This document shows positions 27,003 through 35,753 of a stretch of DNA of 64,000 bases, one piece after another. Source of the DNA: Leptospiraceae bacterium (lineage in GTDB: Bacteria > Spirochaetota > Leptospiria > Leptospirales > Leptospiraceae); assembly GCA_024233875.1 (NCBI GenBank), contig JACKPB010000005.1:62001-126000 (forward strand), read 5' to 3'. The position numbers were made by a program, and so were the translations under genes. Under the pieces are notes generated by a model, which searched no databases, was not told the DNA's origin, and worked only from the letters and a program-made list of their open reading frames with translations. Within the stretch, counting starts at the first letter, position 1. Each line of letters begins with the position of its first letter.

Positions 27003-27836
27003 TTGACTAAAAGAAATATTTTAGGACTTCTCCCCGATATTCTCCAAGCGGGTTCAGAAGTCCGAAGAATCTACAGTACTGATTTCTCTGTCACCTGGAA
27101 AGGTGAAGACGACCCCCTCACTCAAGCAGATCTCATATCCAACCAAATCATATCTGATTGTTTAAAATCCTACTATCCCGGTGATTTTGTACTTTCCGAA
27201 GAAGAGAAAGAAGAAGCTCATCGTATTCAAAACCATTATATCTGGCTTTTGGACCCGATAGATGGAACGAGAGAGTTTGTCAAAAAAAAACCGGAATTTG
27301 CTATCAGCCTGGGCCTCGCCATTCATGGAGTTGCCATTTCAGGAATAGTTTACAATCCTATCACAGATGAATTGGTAATTGCAGATTCTGAATATGGTAT
27401 TTCTTCAACAGTAGGAAACCACACAGAAGTTTTTTGGAAACAGCATTTAAACAATCCACCTTCATCCAAGCCCAGATGCATCGTATCACATTCTGAATTT
27501 TCAGAAGGATATTTTGATGACCCATTCTGGAGCAATAATTTTGAAATCCAAGCGATTGGTTCAATAGCGTACAAGCTTGCTCTACTTGCAATGGGAAAAT
27601 TTGATCTATGTATCTCACTCCGACCCAAATCAGATTGGGATATAGGAGCAGGTGTAGCCCTTGTGAACGCATCAGGAGGAGATTCTTTAGATCTAGTCGA
27701 ATTTCAACCAATGAGATTTAATGAAAAAAGCATAAAGAAGCAGGGGATAATTTCCGGAAATCCGGAATTTTTAAATGATTTCCTCAAGAAAAATCGATCC
27801 CAAATTCATAAATTCTATTCTGATTTGCAAAATTAA
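27003..27836 (+). CDS. cysQ: 3'(2'),5'-bisphosphate nucleotidase CysQ / inositol monophosphatase family
   Basis: 277 residues with the lithium-sensitive Mg-phosphatase signatures: DDPLTQADLISNQII, the LSEEEKEE acidic pair, DPIDGTREFVKKKPEFAISLGL (first metal motif) and SDWDIGAGVALVNASGG (second). The R-E-F-V-K after DGT favours CysQ (hydrolysis of PAP from sulfate assimilation or acyl-carrier-protein metabolism) over inositol phosphatases. It starts at TTG 27003, 3 bases after the previous stop, with no strong Shine-Dalgarno. Confidence 0.85.
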   Translation: MTKRNILGLLPDILQAGSEVRRIYSTDFSVTWKGEDDPLTQADLISNQIISDCLKSYYPGDFVLSEEEKEEAHRIQNHYIWLLDPIDGTREFVKKKPEFAISLGLAIHGVAISGIVYNPITDELVIADSEYGISSTVGNHTEVFWKQHLNNPPSSKPRCIVSHSEFSEGYFDDPFWSNNFEIQAIGSIAYKLALLAMGKFDLCISLRPKSDWDIGAGVALVNASGGDSLDLVEFQPMRFNEKSIKKQGIISGNPEFLNDFLKKNRSQIHKFYSDLQN

Positions 27837-27883
27837 TCCATTTTTTTACTTATCCATTCTTCCAATCTCCTCGAAACTTAAGT

Positions 27884-28624
27884 ATGATCCCAGAAGCCTT
27901 TAGAAATTATGAGTTTTTAGCCTCAAATGAAGCCAGACACATCCGTATGCTTTCCGATTATTCCTATGCAGAATCTGTGATTCTAAAGGAAAAAATACGG
28001 GATAGTATCGTTATATTTGGATCAGCCAGAATACGTCCGAACGATGAAAACCCTCGAACCAATAAGCTTTCTAGATACTACGATGACACGGTTCAGATTT
28101 CTAAAGAACTCACAGAATGGTCAATTTCCCTCTCCTCACCGGGGATTCAGGATAGACTCATTGTTTGTACCGGTGGTGGGCCCGGAATCATGGAAGCGGG
28201 AAACAAAGGAGCCTGGTTGGCAGGAGGGAGAAGTATAGCCTTAAACATCAAACTTCCCCATGAACAAACAGCCAATCCTTTTGTAGTTCCGGGTTTGACG
28301 TTTACATTTCATTATTTTTTTGTTAGAAAACTTTGGTTTGTTCAGATGGCTAAGGCTGTGGTTGTTATGCCGGGGGGATTCGGAACAATCGATGAATTGT
28401 TTGAAACTCTTACACTCATCCAGACAAATAGGTCCAAGCCGATTCCGGTAGTTTTGTACGGTCCTGATTTCTGGAAGAAAACAATCAACTTTGATTTCCT
28501 TCTGGAACACGGACTGATCGAAGAAAAAGACTTATCTCTCTTTCATTTCATGGACACTCCATCCGAAACAATAGAATTTCTTAAAAAAAATATTGATTTG
28601 ACGTTGACCAAAAACTCTATCTAA
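27884..28624 (+). CDS. LOG-family protein (nucleotide 5'-monophosphate phosphoribohydrolase-like)
   Basis: 246 residues. Carries the LOG/TIGR00730 motifs CTGGGPGIMEAGNKGA and VVVMPGGFGTIDELFET (PGGxGTxxE), which bind the nucleotide phosphate and support N-glycosidic cleavage. The N-terminal FGSARIRPNDE is also typical. These proteins are often mis-annotated as lysine decarboxylases; known activities are cytokinin-riboside or purine/pyrimidine monophosphate hydrolysis. Substrate here is unknown. It lies 47 bases after cysQ and 25 bases before rpmB. Confidence 0.88.
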   Translation: MIPEAFRNYEFLASNEARHIRMLSDYSYAESVILKEKIRDSIVIFGSARIRPNDENPRTNKLSRYYDDTVQISKELTEWSISLSSPGIQDRLIVCTGGGPGIMEAGNKGAWLAGGRSIALNIKLPHEQTANPFVVPGLTFTFHYFFVRKLWFVQMAKAVVVMPGGFGTIDELFETLTLIQTNRSKPIPVVLYGPDFWKKTINFDFLLEHGLIEEKDLSLFHFMDTPSETIEFLKKNIDLTLTKNSI

Positions 28625-28649
28625 AAAAAATAGCAAAAAAGGATATTAT

Positions 28650-28940
28650 ATGGCTAGAAAGTGTGTTGTAACAGGAAGAGGAACTATGTATGGAAACGCA
28701 GTTTCCCATTCCCATTTGAAGACCAGAAGAATCTGGAAAGTAAATCTAGTAAAAAAGAATATATTTTTAGAAGATGAAAATAGATGGGTAACTGTCAAAC
28801 TTTCTACCAGAGCTCTCAGAACACTCAAGAAGAAAGGCTTGAAAGCAGCTATCAAAGATCATGGTGGGGATTTAAAAGCAATCGCTCCCAAAAAATACGT
28901 AGGAATTCAACCCAAAGCAAAAGCAGCAGCAAAAAGCTAA
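28650..28940 (+). CDS. rpmB: 50S ribosomal protein L28
   Basis: 96-residue large-subunit ribosomal protein. It begins MARKCVVTGRGTMYGNAVSHSH and continues with RRIWKVNLVKKNIF and VKLSTRALRTLKKKGL, all diagnostic for L28. A good ribosome site (AAAGGA) precedes the ATG. The tail after residue ~80 is Ala/Lys-rich (PKAKAAAKS) and a little longer than in E. coli (78 aa). A compact hairpin follows the stop. Confidence 0.96.
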   Translation: MARKCVVTGRGTMYGNAVSHSHLKTRRIWKVNLVKKNIFLEDENRWVTVKLSTRALRTLKKKGLKAAIKDHGGDLKAIAPKKYVGIQPKAKAAAKS

Positions 28941-28942
28941 TC

Positions 28943-28962
28943 AAGGGATCATCTGATCCCTT
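28943..28962 (+). terminator. Hairpin between rpmB and nth
   Basis: AAGGGATC-ATCT-GATCCCTT forms a perfect 8-base stem with a 4-base loop, starting 2 bases after the rpmB stop and ending 5 bases before the nth ATG. No T-run follows, so it is not a standard terminator. It may protect the rpmB 3' end or limit ribosome access to nth. Confidence 0.45.
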
Positions 28963-28967
28963 CCCTA

Positions 28968-29621
28968 ATGAATTCGGGAAAAATTTCATCCTTCACAAAC
29001 AAAATCTACAAAATCTTAGAGGCAGAGTACGGTAAAGTATCCTGCCCCCTGCACTACAAAAAACCACATGAACTTGCAATAGCTGTAATTCTCAGTGCAC
29101 AATGTACTGATGAACGTGTCAATCTTACCACTCCCGAACTTTTCAAACGCTACCCGACTCTAGAAGATTTTGCAAATGCCAGTCCGGAGGATTTAGAAAA
29201 ACTAATTTTTTCAACCGGTTTTTATAAAAACAAAACTAAATCCATCCTGGGCTTTTCTAAAAAACTCCTCAATGAATACAGGGGCAAACTTCCTGAATCC
29301 ATACAAGAACTGATCGAATTTCCGGGTATTGGAAGAAAAACTGCCAATGTTCTTCTCAATGAATTGTATAACAAATCAGAAGGAATTGTTGTAGATACAC
29401 ATGTAAAAAGAATTTCTAAATTATTGGGATTGACCGTGTCACAGGATCCTATACAAATAGAAAGGGACTTGATGTCTAAGTTTCATCAGGATCAATGGTT
29501 AAATATATCCCTCTATTTTATTTTTTTAGGAAGGAGTACCTGCTCTGCAAGAAATCGACAATGTTCCATTTGCATTTTAAAAAAGATCTGTCCTTCTAAT
29601 CAAGAGTTACTACAGTCATGA
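28968..29621 (+). CDS. nth: Endonuclease III (DNA glycosylase/AP lyase)
   Basis: 217-residue base-excision repair enzyme removing oxidised pyrimidines and cleaving abasic sites. Visible: VILSAQCTDERVN, the helix-hairpin-helix EFPGIGRKTANVLL with the catalytic Lys, VVDTHVKRIS with the catalytic Asp, and a C-terminal 4Fe-4S ligand set C-x6-C-x2-C-x5-C (CSARNRQCSICILKKIC). The ATG at 28968 lacks a clear ribosome site and sits against the hairpin, so expression may depend on it. The stop overlaps the release-factor-like start as ATGA. Confidence 0.95.
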   Translation: MNSGKISSFTNKIYKILEAEYGKVSCPLHYKKPHELAIAVILSAQCTDERVNLTTPELFKRYPTLEDFANASPEDLEKLIFSTGFYKNKTKSILGFSKKLLNEYRGKLPESIQELIEFPGIGRKTANVLLNELYNKSEGIVVDTHVKRISKLLGLTVSQDPIQIERDLMSKFHQDQWLNISLYFIFLGRSTCSARNRQCSICILKKICPSNQELLQS

Positions 29622-30028
29622 GCCTAACTTTCCCGGTATCACCTGAAAAAAATGCATTTCTAAAATCCAGAATGCAGGAATTGGGAATTTCAGAAAATGA
29701 TCTGCATGAGATTTTTACCAGATCAGGCGGTCATGGTGGACAGAATGTGAATAAGGTTTCTACTGCTGTGCATCTTAAGCACAGACCTTCCGGCATTGAA
29801 GTCAAGTGCTCGGTTTATAGAACTCAAGGATTGAATCGCTACAAAGCCAGAGCTATTCTTTGTGAGAAAATGGAATTTAAGGGTCAGAAATCCAATCCTA
29901 AAATTGAAAAAATTATCAAAAACAAAAAGAAGAAAAGACAAAAACAAAAGAAAAAAGTTCTGGAAGAACTCAGGGCTGAAGAAAATCTTTTATCAATCCG
30001 GGAAGAAAATCTAGATTTAGGAATTTGA
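29618..30028 (+). CDS. Release-factor-like peptidyl-tRNA hydrolase (ArfB/RF-1 domain)
   Basis: 136 residues. The RF-1 catalytic domain is present with the GGQ loop in RSGGHGGQNVNKVSTAVHL (GGQ at 40-42), but no codon-recognition domain. The C-terminus is a long basic helix (KNKKKKRQKQKKKVLEEL), as in ArfB/ICT1-type and C12orf65-type factors that rescue stalled ribosomes by placing the tail in the mRNA channel. RTQGLNRYKARAILCEKM is closer to true release factors than to E. coli ArfB. Coupled to nth by a 4-base overlap and 1 base ahead of purL. Confidence 0.85.
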   Translation: MSLTFPVSPEKNAFLKSRMQELGISENDLHEIFTRSGGHGGQNVNKVSTAVHLKHRPSGIEVKCSVYRTQGLNRYKARAILCEKMEFKGQKSNPKIEKIIKNKKKKRQKQKKKVLEELRAEENLLSIREENLDLGI

Positions 30029-30029
30029 G

Positions 30030-32279
30030 ATGGAGAAGGAACAGGTTACCTTAGAAGACGCTAAAGATCATGGTCTCATCGAAGAGGAATTCGAAGAAAT
30101 AAAAAGAATTTTAGGAAGAATACCAAACTCAACAGAATTAGGTATTTTTTCAGGTATGTGGTCGGAACACTGTTCTTACAAAAACTCGATTAAGCTCTTA
30201 AAGACCTTACCTACAGAGTCTAAGAAATTATTGACTAAGACCGGTGATGAAAATGCCGGAGCAATGGATATCGGAGATGGTCTTGCAGTTGTTTTTAAAA
30301 TTGAAAGCCACAATCACCCTACTGCTGTAGAGCCCTACCAGGGTGCAGCCACCGGAGTGGGTGGGATCATGAGGGATATCTTCACAATGGGGGCAAGACC
30401 CATTCTTTCTTTGAACTCTCTCCGATTTGGAAATCCGGATAACAATCCGAGAAATTCCTACCTTCTCAAGAGAGCAGTAAAGGGTATTGGGGATTACGGC
30501 AATTCCCTGGGTATCGCTGTGAGTGGTGGCGAACTTTTTTTTGATGATTCCTTTTCGGTGAATCCTTTGGTCAATGCCATGACAGTTGGTATTGTATCAC
30601 ACACAAAAATGGCAAGTGCTTCCACAAAGGGAAAGGTTGGATACTCCGTATTTATAGTTGGAGCTACAACCGGTAGAGATGGTATTCATGGTGCTTCCTT
30701 TGCATCGAAAGACTTAACCAAAGAAACTGAAGAAAAGAGATCTGCCGTTCAGGTGGGTGATCCCTTTATGGAAAAACTACTTCTGGAAGCCAGTCTGGAA
30801 GCAATTGATAAGGACTTACTGATAGGAATTCAGGACATGGGTGCGGCAGGGATCAGTTGCTCTACATCCGAAATGTCAGCGAAGGGAAAGACCGGCATGG
30901 AAATCAACCTGGATCTTGTTCCCTATCGAGAGACAGGAATGAATGCCTACGAAGCAATGCTCTCTGAGAGTCAGGAAAGAATGCTTGTTGTCCCCAAAAA
31001 AGGAAAAGAATCCGAACTGATTGAAGTATTTCATAAATGGGGGCTCAATGCTGTAGAAATTGGTAAAGTAACTGATGATGGGATCCTCAGAGTTTCCAAA
31101 GATGGAAAAGTAAAAGCTGAGATTCCGGCGGATTCCTTAGTACTGGGTGGAGGAGCTCCAAGGTACACAAGGGAAACCCAAAGACCTAAGTACCTCGATG
31201 AGATGAAAAATCTCGACCTGAATTCTATTCCGGATGTACTTCCTGAGGGAAGAGGAACAAATTCTATCTATTCCATTCTTCTAAAATTGATTGCCGGCAA
31301 TAATATTTGTTCCAGACGACCACTATATGAACAGTATGATACTGATGTTGGTCTGGTAAAAGTAATAGGACCCGGTGGAGATGGAGGTGTGGCCAGAGTT
31401 CCGGGTACCATGAAAGGAATAGCCGTTTCTACAGATTGCAATTCCAGATACACTTACCTTGATCCTTACAAAGGTGCCATTTGGGCAGTCTTCGAATCGG
31501 CCAGAAATATAGCAGTTACCGGGGCAACACCTTTGGGTTTGACCAATAACTTAAATTTTGCGAACCCATATATTCCGGAAAATTACTATATGTTCAGTGA
31601 ATGTGTCCGGGGTATCGGTGATGCATGCAGGGCTCTGGAAATCCCTGTTACAGGAGGAAATGTTTCTTTCTATAATGAATCTCCACAGGGACCGGTCTAT
31701 CCAACTCCAACTATCGGATTGGTAGGATTGATAGAAAATATCCAAAAAACAGTTGGACCCTTTATCAAGCAGGCATCTCTTCATGTGGGATTGATCGGAT
31801 TTTTCAAACCAACTCTATCTGCTTCAGAATACCTGAAAGAAATCCATGGTATCACCCGGGGAGAGATTCCGGAGCTAAACATGGAGGAAGAAATCAAATT
31901 GATAAAAACCTTAAATCAATTGGCAGAGGAATCACTTCTCCATTCAGCAAAAGATATCTCTCTCGGTGGATTGGCTACCGCTCTCTGTAAGACAGCTTTT
32001 GGTGGAAAAGTTGGAATTGAAATTGATTTGGAGAAAGTATTCAATCATCGTTATGATGAAACTCTCTTCGGAGAGACAGCTGCTAGTGCAGTGGTTTCCT
32101 TTAGTAAGGATAAATTTGAGCAAATAAAAAAAATCTGTGATGAAAATCAGGTTCCCTTTACAAAAATTGGCGAATCTATAGCTGTCTATCGACTCAAAAT
32201 ACATGGTCCGGATGTATCCTGGAGACTGGAAGACCTGGAGATACTTTATGAAAAGAAACTCGAATCTGTTTTTGAATAA
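30030..32279 (+). CDS. purL: Phosphoribosylformylglycinamidine synthase subunit PurL
   Basis: 749 residues, the short Bacillus-type PurL that works with separate PurQ and PurS to convert FGAR to FGAM with ATP and glutamine-derived ammonia. Recognisable: IFSGMWSEHCSYKNS, KIESHNHPTAVEPYQGA, the duplicated AIRS-like halves (first ending QDMGAAGISCSTSE, second GNVSFYNESPQGP), and a final FGETAASAVVS. purQ and purS are not in the window. It follows the release-factor-like gene by 1 base. Confidence 0.96.
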   Translation: MEKEQVTLEDAKDHGLIEEEFEEIKRILGRIPNSTELGIFSGMWSEHCSYKNSIKLLKTLPTESKKLLTKTGDENAGAMDIGDGLAVVFKIESHNHPTAVEPYQGAATGVGGIMRDIFTMGARPILSLNSLRFGNPDNNPRNSYLLKRAVKGIGDYGNSLGIAVSGGELFFDDSFSVNPLVNAMTVGIVSHTKMASASTKGKVGYSVFIVGATTGRDGIHGASFASKDLTKETEEKRSAVQVGDPFMEKLLLEASLEAIDKDLLIGIQDMGAAGISCSTSEMSAKGKTGMEINLDLVPYRETGMNAYEAMLSESQERMLVVPKKGKESELIEVFHKWGLNAVEIGKVTDDGILRVSKDGKVKAEIPADSLVLGGGAPRYTRETQRPKYLDEMKNLDLNSIPDVLPEGRGTNSIYSILLKLIAGNNICSRRPLYEQYDTDVGLVKVIGPGGDGGVARVPGTMKGIAVSTDCNSRYTYLDPYKGAIWAVFESARNIAVTGATPLGLTNNLNFANPYIPENYYMFSECVRGIGDACRALEIPVTGGNVSFYNESPQGPVYPTPTIGLVGLIENIQKTVGPFIKQASLHVGLIGFFKPTLSASEYLKEIHGITRGEIPELNMEEEIKLIKTLNQLAEESLLHSAKDISLGGLATALCKTAFGGKVGIEIDLEKVFNHRYDETLFGETAASAVVSFSKDKFEQIKKICDENQVPFTKIGESIAVYRLKIHGPDVSWRLEDLEILYEKKLESVFE

Positions 32280-32316
32280 AAATTGACAGAATGATTTTAC
32301 TTTCAAACAAGTAGAT

Positions 32317-33195
32317 ATGGAAAATTCGATTCTCTTATTCCTGGCTGTACTGGTGACGACAGGAATATGGTTTCGATTCTTATACAAATTTGATAGAGTT
32401 GAACCTGAACCGCTCAAAGAAGTCATAAAAATCGGTCTCATCGGTGGATTCTTAAGTACCTTCATTGCAGGTGTTCTAAACACTCAATTTGCAAGTGCAG
32501 TAGGATTTTCATTGGAAGGAAAAGGAAATTCCTTTTTTCCTACCTTACTTTTTTCAAGCTATGTAGGAATCAATGAAGAGCTCTTTAAATTTTTACCGGC
32601 TTATTTTCTGATAAACAAATCAAAAGAAGTTGATGAACCGATTGATCCTCTGATCTATGCAACCGCAATTGGTTTGGGTTTTGCAATGATAGAGAATATC
32701 CAATACACATTCCAACACGGACTCTTGAATCTCGGGTTTCGCACAATCACTGCCATCCCTCTCCACATCGGAACTGCCTGTTTATGGGGAAAGGGAATCT
32801 CAGATTCCATATTTCTTAAAAAAGGTAAAAATTATATATTCAAACCTTTAGTCTACGCCATTTTGATCCACGCCGGATATGATCTGATCAATTTCTCCAT
32901 TTCCATCCCATATATCAGTCTATTGATAAGTGTTCTCATTGCATTCGCGCTAATAAAGTCGATTACAAAAGATATGGTTTACTTAAGGAATCAGTCTCCC
33001 TTCATTCCACCCGGGTATTGTGCCACCTGTGGTACTCAAAATGACTCAGACTCTAGAGTTTGTATGGAATGCGGAGCAGATATCGCACAAATTTATTATA
33101 AAGTTTGTTTGCAATGTAATTCGAAATCACCATCAGACGCTAAGATTTGCCCGGGTTGTGGATACAATTTTCAACAAATGAGTGGGGAATCATGA
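32317..33195 (+). CDS. PrsW-family intramembrane protease with double zinc ribbon
   Basis: 292 residues. Six to seven membrane segments carry the PrsW motifs GINEELFKFLP (EExxK), GLGFAMIENIQY (FxxxEN), PLHIGTACLWG and HAGYDLINF (HxxxD), expected to form the glutamic-type active site in the membrane. Residues ~230-290 add two zinc ribbons with CATCGTQ/CMECGAD and CLQCNSK/CPGCGYN pairs. B. subtilis PrsW cleaves the anti-sigma factor RsiW; the substrate here is unknown. The zinc-ribbon tail is probably cytoplasmic. It overlaps the phosphatase gene by 4 bases. Confidence 0.85.
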   Translation: MENSILLFLAVLVTTGIWFRFLYKFDRVEPEPLKEVIKIGLIGGFLSTFIAGVLNTQFASAVGFSLEGKGNSFFPTLLFSSYVGINEELFKFLPAYFLINKSKEVDEPIDPLIYATAIGLGFAMIENIQYTFQHGLLNLGFRTITAIPLHIGTACLWGKGISDSIFLKKGKNYIFKPLVYAILIHAGYDLINFSISIPYISLLISVLIAFALIKSITKDMVYLRNQSPFIPPGYCATCGTQNDSDSRVCMECGADIAQIYYKVCLQCNSKSPSDAKICPGCGYNFQQMSGES

Positions 33196-33818
33196 TCAAA
33201 CACATATATTTAATTCGACACGGTGAAACAGTTTTCAATAGCGAAGGTAAGATTCAGGGGGGGGGTCTCGACTCACCTCTAACCGAAAATGGAGTCAATC
33301 AGGCAAAGCTTTTGTCGGAATATTTAAAATTGAATTCATTTGAAGTTGATTTAATTTTTTCCAGCCCTATAGAACGAGCTCTCCAAACAGCACGAATTGT
33401 AACGTCTCACCTGGGAAAGGAAATCCACCTCGATCCTTCACTGAAAGAAATCAATTGCGGAGAGTATGAAGGTCGGCTCATTGAATCTATCGAAAAAGAA
33501 AAGCTTAGGAAATTGCGGATTGATCCATTTGAAAAATATCCCTCAGGCGAATGTCTTGATGATGTGAAAAGAAGAGCGGAGACCTTTATCAAAAAACTCA
33601 AAGATAGAAAAGAAGAATCTGTTTTGATATTTTCGCACGGTAATTTTCTAAGAGCCTTTGCCAGCGCGGCGACAGGAAGTTCTGCCGGGTTGGCAATGAG
33701 AATCTACCTCGAAAATACAGGTTTCAGTTACTTATTTAAGAGTGGAGATTTTTTTAGGATTTTTTTATGGAATTCTACTTCCCATATATCCCCACTTCCG
33801 AGGAAGCTTCAAATATGA
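33192..33818 (+). CDS. Histidine phosphatase family protein
   Basis: 208 residues from the ATG at 33192, which overlaps the previous stop as ATGA; the longer frame from 33147 lies inside the zinc ribbon. Phosphoglycerate-mutase fold: YLIRHGETVFN with the phosphorylated His, IFSSPIERALQTA, LKEINCGEYEGR with the catalytic acid, and IFSHGNFLRAF with the second His. The branch resembles cobalamin or broad-specificity phosphatases more than glycolytic GpmA. Substrate unknown. Coupled to the TlpA-like gene by another 4-base overlap. Confidence 0.88.
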   Translation: MIKHIYLIRHGETVFNSEGKIQGGGLDSPLTENGVNQAKLLSEYLKLNSFEVDLIFSSPIERALQTARIVTSHLGKEIHLDPSLKEINCGEYEGRLIESIEKEKLRKLRIDPFEKYPSGECLDDVKRRAETFIKKLKDRKEESVLIFSHGNFLRAFASAATGSSAGLAMRIYLENTGFSYLFKSGDFFRIFLWNSTSHISPLPRKLQI

Positions 33819-34330
33819 ATATTTCTTCAAATATTCAAAAATTTTCTCCTTACCTACTCTCAGGTTTCCTTTTCCTTTTTATATCCTATTGCTCGGACAA
33901 TACTCAAAATAATTACATGAACATCAAACTTAAGGATACAAATGGAGTGGAACAGTCCTTATCTACTTTTAAAGGTAAGATCATCATCTTAGATTTCTGG
34001 GCCACTTGGTGTGAACCATGCAAAAAAGCAGGACCCTTAGTAGAGTATCTAAAAGATAGATCCAATCCTGAGAAATTCATTTTTCTGGGAATCAATACCG
34101 ATACCAATAAACCCTTATCTGAAATCATACAATTTGCAAAAGATTATGGAATCCATTATCCTACCCTACTTGACCCGGAACTAAAATTGACCGGAGAATT
34201 GAATGTGGAGGGACAGCCTGCCCTACTTTTTTTGGATCAAAGTGGTAAGGTTTTGTACAGGAAATATGGTTTAGCTTCATTAGATATTCCAGGTATTCTC
34301 AATGAGATGAATAAATGGACTCAGAACTGA
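33815..34330 (+). CDS. TlpA/ResA-like thioredoxin-fold lipoprotein
   Basis: 171 residues from the ATG at 33815 (GAGGAAG upstream; ATGA overlap with the previous stop). A signal peptide ends in ISYC, a relaxed spirochaetal lipobox, so it is probably lipid-anchored. The thioredoxin-like domain holds the active site FWATWCEPCKKAGP and the cis-Pro segment VEGQPALLFLDQ. TlpA/ResA proteins reduce disulfides on exported proteins, often apocytochromes. The partner is unknown. Last of the coupled trio with the PrsW-like and phosphatase genes. Confidence 0.88.
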   Translation: MNISSNIQKFSPYLLSGFLFLFISYCSDNTQNNYMNIKLKDTNGVEQSLSTFKGKIIILDFWATWCEPCKKAGPLVEYLKDRSNPEKFIFLGINTDTNKPLSEIIQFAKDYGIHYPTLLDPELKLTGELNVEGQPALLFLDQSGKVLYRKYGLASLDIPGILNEMNKWTQN

Positions 34331-34356
34331 TAAAAATTTGAAACAAAGGATAATTT

Positions 34357-35706
34357 ATGAATTTTAAAACTAGTGATAATGAAAGACTTGTACTGGCCGG
34401 AGGGGTGAGAACTCCTGTTGGTCAGGCCGGAAAATCTTTTTCGGATATTCCTTCAGCTGAATTGGGATATAGGGTCACAGAGGAAATTTTTAAGAGAACC
34501 GGAGTAGCCAAAACAGAAGTAGATGGTGTTGTAGCAGGAGAAATCAGTCAAAATGTAAGAACTCCCAATGTTGCAAGAGTGATATCAGTTCGAGCAGGGA
34601 TTCCATTAGAAGCCACTGCAATCACTGTAGCCAACAACTGTGTTTCCGGTTTGGAAGCGGTTCTGGATGCCGCCCGTAGAGTGATGATAGGTGAAGGGGA
34701 TCTTTATCTGGCTCTCGGAATGGAATCTATGTCTCAGGGACCGATTATTTTAGAAAATGCAAAATTAAATTCCAAAACTGCAACAGTTGAAAAACTGAAA
34801 GCAAACTGGGCTGATGCATTGAATAGTGTGAATGTTATTGACTCTATCGATGAGGGATTGAATGATCCAATTCGAAAAATGAATATGGCAATGACAGGTG
34901 AAATCGCTGCCCAAAACTACGATCTAACCAAAAAGGATTTGGATGACTATGCTTACCAATCTTATAAAAAAGCATACGATTCTATAAAAGCGGGAAAGTA
35001 CAAACCTTATCAATTGCCAATTCAACTCACAGATGGAACTATGCTTGAAGACGATGAATACATCATGTCCAAAACCGGAATGGTTGAAAACCCTGCTCGT
35101 TTCGACAAAGCTTCCGTAATTTTTGACTCAAAGTACATGAGTATCAAAGAATTCTATGAGCAATACGGTCAGTGGATAAACAAACCTTTCGAAGAAGGAA
35201 AAAGCAAAGCAGCAGTGACCTTATTCAATGCTTGTCCGAGATCGGATGGAGCCGGAGCATTTTTTGTAACCAAAGAATCGGTAGCAAAAAAATTGGGCCT
35301 CAAGATTCAGGCTTACATTTCCGGTTGGGGTATGTATGGTGTTGATCCAGCACACATGGGTATTGGAATGGCTTTTGCTATGAATAAAGCTCTGAAATCC
35401 AGTGGAATGAAATTTGAAGATATGGACAATTTTGAAATCCATGAAGCTTTTGCAGCAACAGCAATGGGTACTTTCCGTGAAGTGAAAAAGTCTTATGGAT
35501 TTGATCTTGAAAAAGCAAATTCTGAAGGGAAAGTCAATCCAAATGGTGGAACTCTGGCCATAGGACACCCTCTGGGAGCAACAGGGATTCGGGTTTTATT
35601 GAATCAAATCATGAATTTCGATACCAATCCAAACATAAAAAAATCGATCAACGCTATCTGTGCCGGTGGTGGTGTCGGTGGATCAATTATCTTAGAAAGA
35701 CCTTAA
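34357..35706 (+). CDS. Thiolase family protein (acetyl-CoA acyltransferase)
   Basis: 449 residues with both thiolase halves. The nucleophilic Cys95 lies in NNCVSGLEA, the catalytic His in FEIHEAFAATAMG and GHPLGATGIR, and the second Cys in ICAGGGVGGSI. The full active site favours a degradative or acetoacetyl-CoA thiolase working in beta-oxidation. It is slightly long because of a loop around residues 150-175. AAAGGA precedes the ATG. No beta-oxidation partner is adjacent; a second thiolase-like gene is at 41681. Confidence 0.92.
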   Translation: MNFKTSDNERLVLAGGVRTPVGQAGKSFSDIPSAELGYRVTEEIFKRTGVAKTEVDGVVAGEISQNVRTPNVARVISVRAGIPLEATAITVANNCVSGLEAVLDAARRVMIGEGDLYLALGMESMSQGPIILENAKLNSKTATVEKLKANWADALNSVNVIDSIDEGLNDPIRKMNMAMTGEIAAQNYDLTKKDLDDYAYQSYKKAYDSIKAGKYKPYQLPIQLTDGTMLEDDEYIMSKTGMVENPARFDKASVIFDSKYMSIKEFYEQYGQWINKPFEEGKSKAAVTLFNACPRSDGAGAFFVTKESVAKKLGLKIQAYISGWGMYGVDPAHMGIGMAFAMNKALKSSGMKFEDMDNFEIHEAFAATAMGTFREVKKSYGFDLEKANSEGKVNPNGGTLAIGHPLGATGIRVLLNQIMNFDTNPNIKKSINAICAGGGVGGSIILERP

Positions 35707-35716
35707 TTTTCTTTTT

Positions 35717-35748
35717 ATCGGGACTCATCTCGGGTCCCGATTTCTCTT
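35717..35748 (+). terminator. Intrinsic terminator after the thiolase gene
   Basis: ATCGGGAC and GTCCCGAT form an 8-base GC-rich stem with a 9-base loop, followed by a pyrimidine-rich tail TTCTCTTCT. It begins 11 bases after the thiolase stop and ends just before the next start. Confidence 0.75.
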
Positions 35749-35753
35749 CTGAC

